From contig VXAZ01009672.1 in assembly GCA_013399875.1 (NCBI GenBank), forward strand, positions 496,001-560,000: a DNA stretch of 64,000 nt, in the 5' to 3' direction. This DNA comes from Gymnorhina tibicen. Its lineage: Eukaryota; Chordata; Aves; Passeriformes; Artamidae. Made by a program: the position numbers and the translations under genes. The notes under the pieces were generated by a model that saw nothing but the letters and a program-made list of their open reading frames with translations, was not told the origin of the DNA and searched no databases. Shown here piece after piece: positions 23,573 through 36,300 of the stretch; the stretch's first letter is position 1, and every line of letters starts with the position of its first letter.

Positions 23573-26500
23573 CCAGCTATTCTACATAGTTTAAGGCTGT
23601 GGTAAAACATCAATTTCAAGACACCGATTAATGTGCTTTTAGTAACTTGATATTGAATTCTTCTTTAAATCCATACATCATTCCAACTTAAACATGGTAA
23701 TTATTTTAATTGCTGTTGCATACAGGGAGGCTTGCATTATCCAGTGGAGTTGTTCACTGGTTTCAGGTATAGAACTAATAAGTTGGAACAAGCTTTTGGG
23801 TTTTATCTGGTATTGCAGGCTAATGTAGCAGTACTTAAATGTTTGTGGTTTTCCTGTAAGTGTTGCAGTGTATAGATGATCTTTGGAATTAAATATATTT
23901 TAAAATTAGTGACCTCTGGGAATGTAGTTTAGAACTGACCATTTTTCAAATATCTATTCAATGAAAGCAGATAGACGCAGTCTCTCTTTGACACAGCTGA
24001 GTTGCCTCTTTGGAGGCAGAAGGGAAATACAGCTAATAATGATCTTTCTTTTCTCCTCAGAAAGAGAGATTTCGCAGGAGGCAGCTAGGCCAGCTGGGAA
24101 TGGGAGCCCTTCCCTTGGTAGACAGTGGCTCACTTTCAAACTGCATGGGAAGCAAGAGGGTCATGGACAACACCATGAGGGACACAAGAGTAGTGGTCAG
24201 TACACCAAGTGGAGTAGTCATCCTATCCTGTCCTATCAGTCATGTCCTGCCTGTCCTCTGCTAAAGAAACAGCCTGAAAGAATGTACACCAGGGTTGTAG
24301 GACATATTTTTCTTACTGGCTTTTTAAAGCACAATAGGAAGAAGTGGTAGCTGGTCCATGGCTCTGTCAGACTCCCAGCACAGTTCATTCAGCAATTGTC
24401 TTGTCTCCATTGTGTGTCCTGCACAGGCAGCCCCTTGTTGGGGAATTGTGGCCCACAGTCTGCTTCGTTCTCTCGGTTTACTCTCTTTTTGAAGGTCCTA
24501 GAGTTTCTTGTGCATAGGATCAGCTTTCTTTCTGTGCTTGACCCTAAGCCCTTTCCCAGGTGACGTAAGGCACCAATACAGTAGGTCTTGGCTAGATGGT
24601 TTTGCATGCTTGGTTGCATAAGGGATGTCTTGCTGCCCTGGGCTTGCAGCTGTGACCTGCCTGGCTGAAAAGCCTGGAGTCATTGGCTTAGGAAATCTTC
24701 TGGGTAGAGAATCAGCTAATAACAAAACTGAGGTGCGTGGTTGCTTGACTTCCTGGTTGTTTGGACATTTCTTGTTTTTAAAATAACTTACTTTCAGATA
24801 AGGATATTTTGGTAGAGGATTTTTCCCCAATTAACTAGTCCTCAAAATATGCATGTTCTATGGTTTCTTGTCCCCTGGGTTTAAGCAGAAAAAGTTCTCA
24901 TATTTCAGGTAACAAAAGGACATCCTGCTTCCCTCTGAAAAGGGGAAGACCAGCCTACAAGCCAGCTTTGGTAATTGCTTCCTTCTTCCTGTACCTTTTT
25001 AAGCATGTGTGGCATCATACCTAAGAGCAGGCATGACCCCTTCTCTCCCTGCCTGTGTGCTGTTCATTTTGGGGGGGGATTACAGAAACCATTTGGACTA
25101 ACTCTTTTTCAAATGGGTTTGGTGCCTAGCTCGCAAATATTTATCTTCCTTAAAGCAGAATAAAGCTTATTCAGTGTGTATGCAGGCATGACAAGAAATG
25201 CAACTTTTGCCATCAGCCACTGTTCTTCCAGGGACTCTGGATCAGTTTTGTCTGAAGCCTGGTGTATTTCCATGGTAGTTCTGAGTTGTTGTGTTTACTC
25301 CAGGGCAGACACAGCAAAAATGTTTGATTATTTTAAGTTTTAGCTTACAATACTTGGAATTCTTCTGATAGTCTGCTGCCCGAATTTACGAAACAGCATT
25401 CCCCACCTAATTTTTCCTATTTTTCTTGCTTAACTCTGTGAAAATGATGGTTTCAACAATTTGGCTATTTACTCTTTCTCTACAAGATTCATATTTTCTT
25501 CTGACCACAGAGTTGGAATGCATCTGACCAGCCTCAGGTGATGATCTACAGTAGTGCTTCCCACACCATAATGGCAGTATATTAATCATCCACTACTTAC
25601 AGCTGCTGCTATCTGCAAGAGGGCTTTGAAATTCTTTGCAAGAGGTGCTTGGTTTCATTTTCTTTTTTATTTCCTTGCTGAGCTCTCACAACAAGCTCTC
25701 TCCTGTGTCTGTGCATTGAATGCTGCTTCTAGGCCAGAGAGGCTCCAGACTGGTAAAGTGGAAGAGGAGGCAATTTGTGTCATAGATGCTGATTGATCGC
25801 CTGTCCCTTTGGGCATCTTTGTAATGGCCTCCCAAAAGAAAAGACCTACTGTATTGGGAGGAAAACTGGAGGAGCCATTGTGTATTCAGCAGTGTGCAGC
25901 ATTTGTGACTACGGACAACAACACAGATGCTCTTAGATAGAAAAGCATTGAGGGCAGAGTTAGACAGTCCTGTTCTACAACGTCCCCAAAAAAGGGGCTT
26001 TGATTTTCACATACGGGGCTGGAGGGAACAAGGAAGAGAGATTCCTGTCTTGTGCTTGCTGAGGCTTTTCATTTTTAAGTTAAATTTCCTATGTCTTCAA
26101 TGTGAGAAGATTCTAACTTATTTAAATAGCCTGCATATATTGGTAGGAGGGCATGGGGCAGGAACGGCTGGGCTTTGTGCCAGGATTCAGTTCTGCTCTC
26201 AAGACTAGTGCAGAAGTGGTTTGTTTTGCTTGATAACTTGTCAAAGGCAGTGACTGAGCATTGTCTGACTGCATATACCTGAATCTCAATTCTCATACCA
26301 GCAGAGTAGACAACTGTCTCTATAGATCTGCCTAAATTAGCTCTACCAATTGCAGTTCTCAACATTTTGGTATATAATTACTAGGCCTCTCCAGTCTCTC
26401 ATCCCTGGCAATCCTGGATCACTGGAAGGATTCTCTGTATGGACAGAGGCGTGGGCTTTTCTGATAATATTTGAGCCCCAAGTATTTGAACTGTGCTTGT

Positions 26501-27074
26501 GAAGGAGTCAGACTGACTGCAAGTTTTTGAACTGAAGTCCAGGGTAGCATCCTGTGTACCAAGATGACGGGGGTAGAACAAGGTTATAAATAAGAGAATA
26601 AAAGGCTGCAAGGTGCTGTGTTCATTCTCCCTGACATTTATACATGTATCCTTGGTTCAAAATAAAAGATCTGTCAAGCATGCAGAATGTGCTGTGGTGC
26701 AATTTGCACACTCTGAGAGCAGATGAGAAATGAAAAGCAAACTAGATCTAATTAAAATTGAAGTGCTCCCTCCCTAATATCAGCCACTTCCTACCTGTGC
26801 TCACCTGACAGCCCTATAACTCCCAGCACTGCAGCTGCTTAGTATTCATCTTGGGTTACTTCCGGGGCCATGATTCAGGATCTGCCAAAGTGCTTCCTAG
26901 ACAGGGAATGAAACTGAACAAGTGCTTTCCTGAATTTGAATCAGATTATTAGTGCAGATTTTTATTGTTTGCATTCTAGTATGAAGCAGTGCTGTTCCAT
27001 TAGTTTTTGTTCTTACATTTCCCCCACATTTCCAACACTAACCTTTCCTTTTTTTTTTCTTCCTTTTTTTTCAG

Positions 27075-27099
27075 GAAAAGAGGCGTAGAAGTAGTACAG
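27075..27099 (+). other. Candidate 25-nt microexon
   Basis: About 30 bases of nearly pure pyrimidine end in TTTTCAG. Twenty-five bases follow, then an exact consensus donor (ACAG|GTGAGT). Frame 0 reads EKRRRSST plus one base and the frame with a 1-base lead reads KRGVEVVQ; the third has a TAG. The combination of very strong sites and tiny size fits a microexon, but the length is not a multiple of three, so skipping would shift the frame. I do not recognise either peptide. Confidence 0.3.
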
Positions 27100-27755
27100 G
27101 TGAGTAAAAACTCTATTTTCTTGTAAAGAAGGCTTACTGATTTTAAATGCTGTCATTTGGATGCCAATATGACCTGGGCTTAATGATTTTTCTTTCCATT
27201 CAGTTCTCTATAACAGATACTGCTTTTGGAAAGACAGGATTCCCCTTTTATGAAACGTGTTGAGCTCACATGCAGTCCAGTTTAATAGATGCCCTAGTGA
27301 AAGTGGGAATGCAGTTAGGCTTTTCTTGTATCTGTCAATTAATAAGATCTGATAGTTGATTAGGTGATGTTACTCTTTTGATTGCATTCACAGGCAGTCA
27401 AGCTTAACAGAAACAGGATCTGCCCTTTGAAAAAAAAGCTATGGCAGAAGGAATGTTCTTGTAACCCAGTGAGCAGTGAAATGATACTAAAGTGCCTTTG
27501 AGTTGTGGCCCATCTATAGATAAGTTCAGGTGTTGGCTACATTTGTTCTTTCCCAGGTCTGAATGGTCATATTTCACACAAGATGTTACTTAAAGGATGG
27601 TGTCAGCTTGTGAAAGGAATTATGTTACGTGTCAGCTGTAACACAGAGCACTATAAGCCCTAAAAGATGAAGGGGAAGCATGCTCTTTCTTTCTGGCTTA
27701 TTTTGTGTGCTTAGAAGAACTGTATGTCATAGGTTTCAGTCTTGCTGATACTTAC

Positions 27756-27821
27756 CTGGTGCTCGTTTTGAACTCTAAAGCGGTCAGTGAGTTCCTCACT
27801 TAGTAACAGAGATGAAACTGC
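27756..27821 (-). other. Candidate 66-nt coding exon, minus strand (best splice signals in window)
   Basis: On the minus strand a CTGAC branch-point-like word is followed by about 30 bases of almost pure pyrimidine, ATTAAG as acceptor, 66 bases, and a consensus donor (CACCAG|GTAAGT). Frame 0 is the only open one. It gives 22 codons beginning AVSSLLLSEELTDRF and ending RVQNEHQ, symmetric phase 0-0. Two CpGs survive within it. I cannot assign the peptide to a family. Against it: no second coding exon in the same frame and strand was found nearby, and the acceptor is AAG rather than CAG. Confidence 0.35.
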
Positions 27822-28155
27822 CTTAATAGAGAGGACGGAGGAGAGAGAAGGAAAATGGTGTGTCAGCCACTGGTAATTGTGGTTGCTCTTAAATCCACGT
27901 GAAAGGTGCTTTTCAACACCAGCAGGGAGCAGGACAAAAGCACTTAACAAAAAAATTAATTGAAAAATCAGGCCATGTTATTTTAAAGAATCCACTGTCA
28001 GAAAAGACTGAAAATTCTCATTGCTAGTTAAAATGGAGAGTATGTCTTTCAGTTATGAGTGCTTGTCTGAGAACTGCATGGTGTTAGAAGGACAAAGGGC
28101 ACATACTTTACTGGCTGCATTTAACCTTTCACCACTACAGCATCATCTTCCTTAC

Positions 28156-28214
28156 CTGTACCTCCTATTGCTCAGAGCTCAGCAGCAACTTCTTTCATCA
28201 GTTGTGATACCAGA
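28156..28214 (-). other. Candidate non-coding exon, minus strand (low confidence)
   Basis: On the minus strand the acceptor TGGTTTGTTTTTATCAG precedes 59 bases ending in a good donor (TACAG|GTAAGG). All three frames contain stops, so it could only be untranslated or part of a non-coding RNA. It lies 335 bases upstream (in minus-strand sense) of the stronger candidate at 27,821-27,756. Confidence 0.15.
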
Positions 28215-31200
28215 CTGATAAAAACAAACCAGCGTTTTCAAGGCACAGCTCGATCAGGAGCACAGGGAGAAAGCTGGTCCATATTGTGTCACTGTCTAGG
28301 GGACATTATTATTTTAATAATATCCCAGTGTATTACAGTCCAATGCCTGTATTTGTGATACATGTCTTGCACTGCACTGTGCGTTTAAGCAGCAAGGGGC
28401 TCATATGAGATGAATTCAGTGATGGCAAATTCCATTTTACTTCAGGGATTAAAGTTGCTGTCCTTCCACAGGTTGCCTCTTAGTGTGATGTTTGTGTAGC
28501 TTAATGGCTAGTCATCAGATAGACACAAAATTATTGGAAAGTATTTATTTATATTAAGAGCATTTTGGGAAACATTTGGACAGAACTAGATAGGACTTTT
28601 TCCCCATAAAAATGCTTTATGGTCTCATAATTTATTGGCTCAAATTTGACGGTGTGGTTGAGATGTCAGACTAACCTATACTGGGAATTTGTGCCCCAAA
28701 GGCATACCTCCATCACTGGTGCCTGCTGCTCTGCTGGAACAGGATGGATGGAAGTGTGAGATCACCCTTTGCCTATCACTTGTGTGTTGCTTCATAAATC
28801 CCGATGCATGTGCTTCAGCCCGTAGGGGATGTATGAGAAATGGGCTCTTTCTTCATCCCTTATTGCTAGAAACCTTTGCTTGAGGCACCTCATGTGATCT
28901 GTCCCCCTAGCCATGCTTCTAGATGAAGGATTGTCTTGGTGTCCATCTGGTGCACAAGGTTTATTTGACAGAGGGAATATTATCTTCCTGTGTCAAGCAC
29001 CAGGATTTCTTTGATTTGCTTCCCCTTTTCCTCCGTTAAAAAACCTGTCCTGTTAGAGAGAAACCAGCTCTTAGACCTGACAGTAAGCAAGTAACTCAAA
29101 ACCCAAGATACACAGGGTGTTTATCTAATTTCCTCTTTACATAAATTCAGATTTTTTCTGAACGTAGACTTGCTTTCCAGTAATAAGTAGTGAGTTGGAA
29201 GATAAGGTTTCATTACTGGCTTCTAGAGAGCAAAGCATGATGGACTGGTATGTGCTGACTTCTGTGAACAGACATCAGATTATTCTTTTCCAAAGATGTT
29301 TCACAGGAGCAGGAAAGGATCTTCTACTACTAAAGGGAAGCTTGGAAGTCTTCAAATAAGCACCTGTGTGACTTCTGTTTCCTTCCTGCAGGGAGGATTT
29401 AGAATAGTCCTCACTTCTTTAGCTAGACAGATTAAATTCTTCTGTTTTGCTTTCTTAGAGCTAATTGTGCTGTACGGATTCACTGAGCTGCTGCTAGACA
29501 GCAATTAACATTTTGTGACTTGTGCTCAGGTTTTGTGTTTTGTCTGCTCTCAGACTTCCACTTGAAGCAGAAAGACTGGTTCCAGCTTTCTATTTTTATT
29601 GAGTGGGGAAACATGCACATTCTCCAAAGAGAAATAAAGCAAGAACAGGACTGGCAGTGGGATGCTAAGCAGGCATTCTCCTTTAGCTAGGAGTAAGACC
29701 TTAATTAAAGTATCACATTGAAAACAAACGGAAAACCTCTCAACTTGTGTGACGATAAATAATTGGGGTTTTTTAGAAATACTGATTAAATTCTAACATA
29801 ATAAGAATTCACTATGAACTCAAGGTATAAGAGCTGAAATGTGTAACATTATATAGTACAACTGAGTAACATCCATCAAGCTAGCTGGCTTAGAAGATGG
29901 TACAGTAGATTAATTAAATAAAAAGCTTTCAAGGTTATGAACTTTCCAAAGACAGTATGAGTCTGAGCCTGCACCCAAACATTTGGAAGCCTGAATAGGA
30001 TTAGCTCATTTCTGTTTTTCCAGTGGGCATGGCAGAAGTCTGAGTAGCAGCATCCTTACAATCTGGCAATGTTTTGGATCTAGATTTGCTTTCTGCAACT
30101 TAAATCCAAGTCAGTGGGGCAGCTGCAAACCAGTGTTATATTACAAGGAAGAAAACCAAAAAAGCAATTTACTGGCTTTTCAAGATGGGCTTTTAACAGA
30201 ATACTGTGCTGCATCTATTATCTTGTGACAGGGCATTTGCTTTTTTTTTTTTTAAGCAGGGATCAGTTCAGTATCAGGCTGCTTTTTGAATTAGGGTGCT
30301 TATTTGTTTGTACCCCATAAGGTAAGGAAGCACTCTTGTTTCAGTATTGCAGGAGGAAAGACTGAAGGATGTGTCCCATTTCCCCCAGGGAACCTGTTGC
30401 AGTACCAGCCCCAGTGCTGCTGGGATCTGTGCTGCAAACCTGCGCTGCAGGAATTCCAGCTGCAGCTGTCTCGGAAGGGGTGTGGGGCCACTAGTTCGTG
30501 CTGTTGTGTGGGCACGAAGGGAAGAGCAATTAAAGGCGGTCAGCAGGGCTGGGTTTGCTGGCTCTCTTCCAGTGAAAGGCAGCACCAATTCAGCTGTGTT
30601 TAATCTTCAGGCTGCGTTTAAAGTATTCTGAATGTAATGTTTTTGTGGTTCCTGTGGCAGTTGCATACCTTCTCCTTTCTTACTGGCTCTTCCCACCCTT
30701 CACAGCTGCCTGCTCAGCTGGCCTGGCTTGAGCTGGTGGCCAGAGAAGGGTAGAGATGCCCTGAACAGGTGACAGACATGACCAAAGCCCATCTGCCATG
30801 GCCTGCAGGCAGTTGCTAGGCAGGCAGCAGCTGGCAAGGCTGAGGCAGAACAGCTCTTGTGCTGGCATTGGGACGACTTGCCAGAAAATGCTTAAACCGA
30901 AGCATTTCTTAATAAATTCTTTCATCATTGTTTCAAGGGGAAGACTGCCTACGAAACTATGCAGTGGATGCCTGATGAGGTGTTTACTATTAAAAAAAGC
31001 TATTTTCTATAATGGAATCTAGCAAATAAGGGTATTATGTATTGTCTTAAAAGTAAAGCTGTTTCTGATCTTGTTCAGTTTCCAGCCCTCCATCACCCAA
31101 ATTAGTGGAGGGCCAAATTTAGGATTGAAGATTGTCAGTTCTTCTTTAGCTAATGAAGTAGCCAGTTTCTTATGCCTTTGTACGCTGGCAAGGGAGAAGA

Positions 31201-33114
31201 AGAACATCTTCATCTACCTTGTTTTTCAGGAAAAATCTGTTGGCTTAGTTTGAAGAATGTAAGAGTGAAAACATGCAGTGAAGTGGAAATCATCACAAGT
31301 ACCTCTGATAGAGACATGCGTTTATTTTTGTTTCACAAGCTATGCAAAACCAGAATAATTACCTGCAGCCCTTTGGCTTCTGACAAATTGCCAGTTTGGT
31401 TTCTGTGTGACAAAGTTTGGAGCCTTCACATTTCTCGCAACTTTAAAGCTGTTTCAAGCACTTCCACACCCAAACTAGAGCTCTTGCTCACATTTTTAAA
31501 TTCTAAAATAGTGGAGATTTCCTATTTTTGGTGGGTGTTTTTGGTTCAAATGAACACTAATGCTCTTTTATCTTAGAAAGATGTTCTAATCAGTTGGCTA
31601 TAAAAGTGGGATTAGTCATTGTATTTCAAACTGCACGCATTTTAATAGCAGTGGGATATGAACATGTTTTCTGATGTGGGACAGCTGATTGTAGTAGTTA
31701 CAATGGTCTTGACTGCTGTCTTGTTTTTCCTTTTCCCCCCAGCTCTCTGGGAATTGAAATATTTGAAATCTTTTACTTTGGAAAAGAAAACTGTCCTTTG
31801 AGACATGGGTTTTCTTGAAGCCTGCAAAGGAGAATTCAGGGTGCCCTCCTCACTTTTTAATTCTTCCATCAAAGTGAAATTCTAATGACAGTGGTTTCTA
31901 GTATTTCTTGCCAGGGAACTGTTGTTCTCTAGAAATGAGGAGAGGTTTATTTTCACATGAAGTATTAATGGAATAAGCTTGAAATGGCAGTGTTCTAACC
32001 AAGAAAAGGAGCTTGTAAAATATATATTTGATAGCATATACAGAAAGATGTGACTGGAAGGCTTCCAAAGCAAGCAAGGTTGTTGAGATGTTGGAGAGTT
32101 GGCTCTCTAGTACTGGGAGAAGAAAGTTTATTTTTACGTGCATGCCAGGCCCTCAGTAAAGTGCATGTTTTCCTGAGAATGGCAGCCTGCTTTGCCTTCA
32201 GTGCATTTTTGGAATGATGCTATAGAGGCCCTCCAGCCTTTCCCAGTCTGGATTGTGTTAGGTACTTTGTGTGTGTTTGAAGGTGGGGGGCCACTGGTTA
32301 AAATCTTGGAAAGATCCCTATACTTCTTAGTGTCAGCACTACAAAGGGTGTGCTAAGATGACAAAGTAGGGTCTTCCAAAAAAGTGCATTAATCTCAGTT
32401 TCAAACCCAGAAACAGCAAGAGTGTGGAAGAAGAAATCCCAAGCAGAATCCTCCCTCTGGTCCTTCTCAGTAGGGGAGATCCTTCTGTGTGAGACCTTTG
32501 TGGTAGCTGAGAAGCAGCATTACCCAGCAGGAACGAAGCACAGGTTCCAGTGCAGGGAGAGATGATTTTTGGCACGATGCTTTATATTGCATCAGCATGC
32601 TGGTCAGTTAGGTACAGCATGGGCCTTTCTGGTCCACTGGGGAAGAAGAATAAATATGCATCTGTTGGGGCAGGGAAGGAAGACAAAACTATGGAACATT
32701 TTCACTGTGTGGATTAAGCAGATTAAATAAATTACAAACACTTATTCTTAAAAGTTAGAGTAAGCCAAACAAATCAAATTGCATTTAGATTTATTTTCAC
32801 TTTTGATGAGTGAGAGAGAGAGAACCATGAAGAAATTTTTGTGTCAGAGAGTCTCTTAGTGACTGGTTTGACTGCTTTCTTTTGATGGTGAATCCCAGTA
32901 GCCTTGGAGAGGTGTGGGTTCTGGAGTCAGTTGCAGACAGCACCTGTGTGAGTGAAAACATTACTAAGATTTAGAAATCTGTAACTAATGTATAATGGAT
33001 GGATGTCAGGTTAGAGCTTGTACTGTTTTGGCCTATGGAGCCAGCTCTGCCCAGCCCCTTTGTCCTCTCCCCACTCCTTGGTATGCAGTGATGAGGCAGT
33101 GATTCGTAACAATA

Positions 33115-33305
33115 CTAAAGGCTAGGAGTTGGGAAGTCCTGAGTGAAAATCCAGTCCCTCTGGGACCTCTGCCAAAGATTTTGGTGGCTGTAATGGGACT
33201 GAAATTGCAGTGGGGAGTTGCCTTGCTTTGTCACTTACTGCAGGCACTTCGGGCAAGTCCCTTACAAATTCTGCCTCTTTTTCCTAATGAAGGTAATATT
33301 CCATA
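33115..33305 (+). repeat. MIR-like SINE relic
   Basis: GGCTAGGAGTTGGGAAGTCC resembles the start of amniote MIR elements, and later TTGTCACTTACTGCAGGCAC and TTCGGGCAAGTCCCTTAC resemble the 'gccacttactagctgtgtgaccttgggcaagtcactta' core. A degraded '...cctaatgaaggtaatatt' follows where MIR has 'catctgtaaaatggggataat'. About 80 bases in the middle do not fit and may be an insertion or heavy divergence. Recognised from memory of the family, not from a search. Confidence 0.5.
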
Positions 33306-36300
33306 CAGTGGAATGCCATTTAAGTTGCTTTCAGATATCTAAGTGTATAGCTTTAGAGAAAAATGAGTGTGTGAAGGAAAATGGGGCTGTTAATTTCTGA
33401 AGATTGCTGTGTATAATATTCTTTCTGTCACTAGCATATGTCTTCCCAGATACTTCTGTGAACTGCAAAGCTTCATAAATCCCTCATCAAGACACAGTAT
33501 GGATAAAAATAAGACCCTCACGGAAATGCTGGGTTGTAAAACTCTTTATTTGCCTCTTTTTGGAGCATACAGTCCCATTTTTGCACAAACTGACAATTAG
33601 ACAATGCTTTTATGAATCGTGATTATTGCAGTGGTGCCTATTGGCCAACAAAGACTTGGCTTTAATTTGAGTCTGCATTTAACAATAGGATTATTTGTCT
33701 CACTGGATGCAGGTGTTGTGATATGGTATCAAAACAGGCACATGGAGTGTGTTCAGAGACATGTGACTCAGGAAATGCCTTATTTTAAAACCAACCTGTC
33801 TCATTTGCAGTTTTGCTGAAACTGCAAAGTCAGTGTTGAAGTACAAATATGCATGTAGCTCTTTTGACCTTTTCTGAAGTTTCTTCTTGGAGTAGGAAGG
33901 ATGGGGAGTTTATATGATACCTTGACAAGGGTGACTGTATCTCTGACCTTGTCCTCTCCCGGATGAATGTCCCCATCCCTTGTGTATTTTGGGGGTGAAA
34001 TCATACAGTTCTCTGCTCTGTCAGAGTTGCAAGCTCATTCCTGTGACAGCAGTTTTAACCTTGTCTTCAGTCCTGGGGTTTAGTTCTATAGAGATGTTTT
34101 TTAGGAGCAGTGACTCATGTATCCACAGCAGCTCAGACTTGGTTGTTTCCAACAGAAGCTTTATAGAGAGAATATCATCAGAACAGTGAAGGAGGCTATT
34201 TGTGTGCCTGTCTTCCTCAGTGAGGGTGCTGGTAGGTCTGAAATGCCCATCAGTGGAGCTTGAGGAAGTCTTTTCAGTGCATGTTGACTCTTCTTTCTTC
34301 AGCTTCTGCAAGACTTACTTACTCCTTTGATCTGTGACCTGAGATAATTGTATCTGGAAATATTGCATGCTTATTTGCTCTTCTGGCACTTCACAATTAA
34401 AGGAGATAAAGATATTCATGTTGGAGGATTGAATGGTTCCAATAAAACCTGGTGCTTAAAGACGTAAGCCCAAAAGTTTCTTAGGTTTTCCTGTACTTGG
34501 TCTTTAGCCTTAAGCTAGAGAAACTCCTAGTGCATGTACTTAAGCTGCCTCGATATAAAACAGAGCACAATCAAATACAGCAAAAACTGGAAATGTTTTC
34601 CTGAACCTCATTGCCTTCATGGAAATATAGCAGAAGACAGAAGAGTGGCTTCAACTTAATTAGAACAGCTGAACTTCTGCCCGCATCCTACCCCCTCTCT
34701 TTCTCTCCAAAGGGCACTGTGTTTTAAGGGTGATGTCTTTTTCTAGAATGAGTATTTATTTTTCACTTTAACTCTGCATTTCTGCTGAAAGCAATACACC
34801 TGGTTTTTCTTTTAATTTCTTTTTGTGTAAGTGTAGACCTCTTTGCTGTATGTCTAAACATAGATGAGACAGAAAGGGTTTCTGCACATGTTGTAGGAGT
34901 TTTCTGTGCCTTTGGTTGTTATTTTGCAATATCTCTCATATTGACCTTTTGATGGAAAACACTTCTGACAGTTTATTTTTAATCACTGTCAGGTTTTTGG
35001 TAATATTTACTGCTAACATTAATTTTGCACTGGTACCAAAGGCAGTGCAATTAATAGTGTAGGGTGGAAATTGTTGAATCTAGGATTTCACTTTGAGGAA
35101 GACAGGAGATTACCAGGAGAAATTTAGATGATTATAAGCATAGTTTCTCCAAAGTGAGGTAGAAGTGGTTTATCCAAAAAGTGTGTTTCTTTAGCATAAG
35201 GTCACAGAGCTGTAGTATGCTATTTTTTTTTTTTCCAACCCTCTTCCCTCATATGACTTGTCACAAAGGAGACTGCTGCTGCAAGTTTCTAGATGAGATT
35301 AGTGTGGTTCTCTATTGGCTATGCCAGGAGCAAGGGTGGGTAATCACACTTAATAAATGGATTGAAATAGTCACCGGATACCTAAGGGCATTGATCTGCC
35401 CTAAGCAGTCCCTTAGCAAGTGATGGAAGTAGACCCTCCTTTTGGAAAGCTCTTTTCAAAGAGAAGGTTGAGGGCAAGAGTTAACTTTATTCCCAGAGAC
35501 CGGGGGGAGCCTGAAGAGAAGCTTTCTCCAGCAGGTTCCTGTGACTTTCTATGTTGCTCAGGTTTATACTGGGAAGAAACTTAGTTTAAAGATAGTGTGC
35601 TACTGAAGTAGTAATGAATCTGTATAAATCCCAAATCCAGAGAAACCACAAAAGCTATCCAGCTTTGTGCAGTTCTGTGAGGCAGCTTTGTTCATGGTAG
35701 TCACAGTTTGTGCTCTGCTGCTTCTCCTCCAGCTCACCTGCCCATAGAGCAGGGTGATTTTGTTCCCAGGAAGCTTTTGTTCCCAGGTGTGCTTTCTGTG
35801 ACTCAACTGTGATTAAAAACAAAGCAAACCCAAGCCTGACTTCAGTGTGCAGATTTGTCACTGAAATGGTGATGCCATAATACATTTTACTTTAATGGTT
35901 CTTTTCTTATGTTAAGGTTATTTTTGTCAAAAGGAGTCAAAAGAATTACTTGTTGCCCATATTATAAGTGAATAAAAGCCTGTCAAGAGAACTTGTCCGC
36001 TATGCTTTTGGTTAAAGTTTGCTTGTCAGCCTGTAGGATCCTAAGGCAATGCTGTCAGCTAACCACTCAGTAAGGTAACTCACATCTCAGTCATGATTTA
36101 AAGAAAAAAAAACAAATTGAGGGTGGTGCTGCTTTGAAAACTGACACAACAGAGTTTACAGATGGGAGAGCAGAAACTACACCTATATACAAGCCATAGG
36201 CTGCTTCTGTCATTGCTGAGCAATGGACTTAACCTTACTCTGTTTTTTGGTTGCTATTTTAGGATGCATGATAGTTTAGTGTCTTATTGGAATTCACTGA

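Larger units (their letters stand above)
20846..33114. other. Gene-free stretch with several exon-like signals
   Basis: Unique sequence apart from a trinucleotide run at 23.19 kb and C/A tracts near 22.71 and 23.55 kb. The best splice-like signals of the window lie at 27.07-27.10 kb (+), 27.76-27.82 kb (-) and 28.16-28.21 kb (-). A strong acceptor at 31,742 (long T/C run ending CCCCCCAG) is followed by frames that close within 70 bases and by no donor. The GC-richer patch at 30.35-30.60 kb is open in several frames on both strands, which is typical of base composition rather than coding. Confidence 0.5.

Noticed and set aside
30274..30631. Overlapping 71-104 codon frames on both strands
   Set aside because: They are open in several frames at once in a GC-richer patch, with no splice pair or start context; a composition effect.
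35736..35775. Minus-strand open segment before a CAG|GTGAGC donor
   Set aside because: The acceptor is purine-rich and the segment overlaps a small direct repeat.
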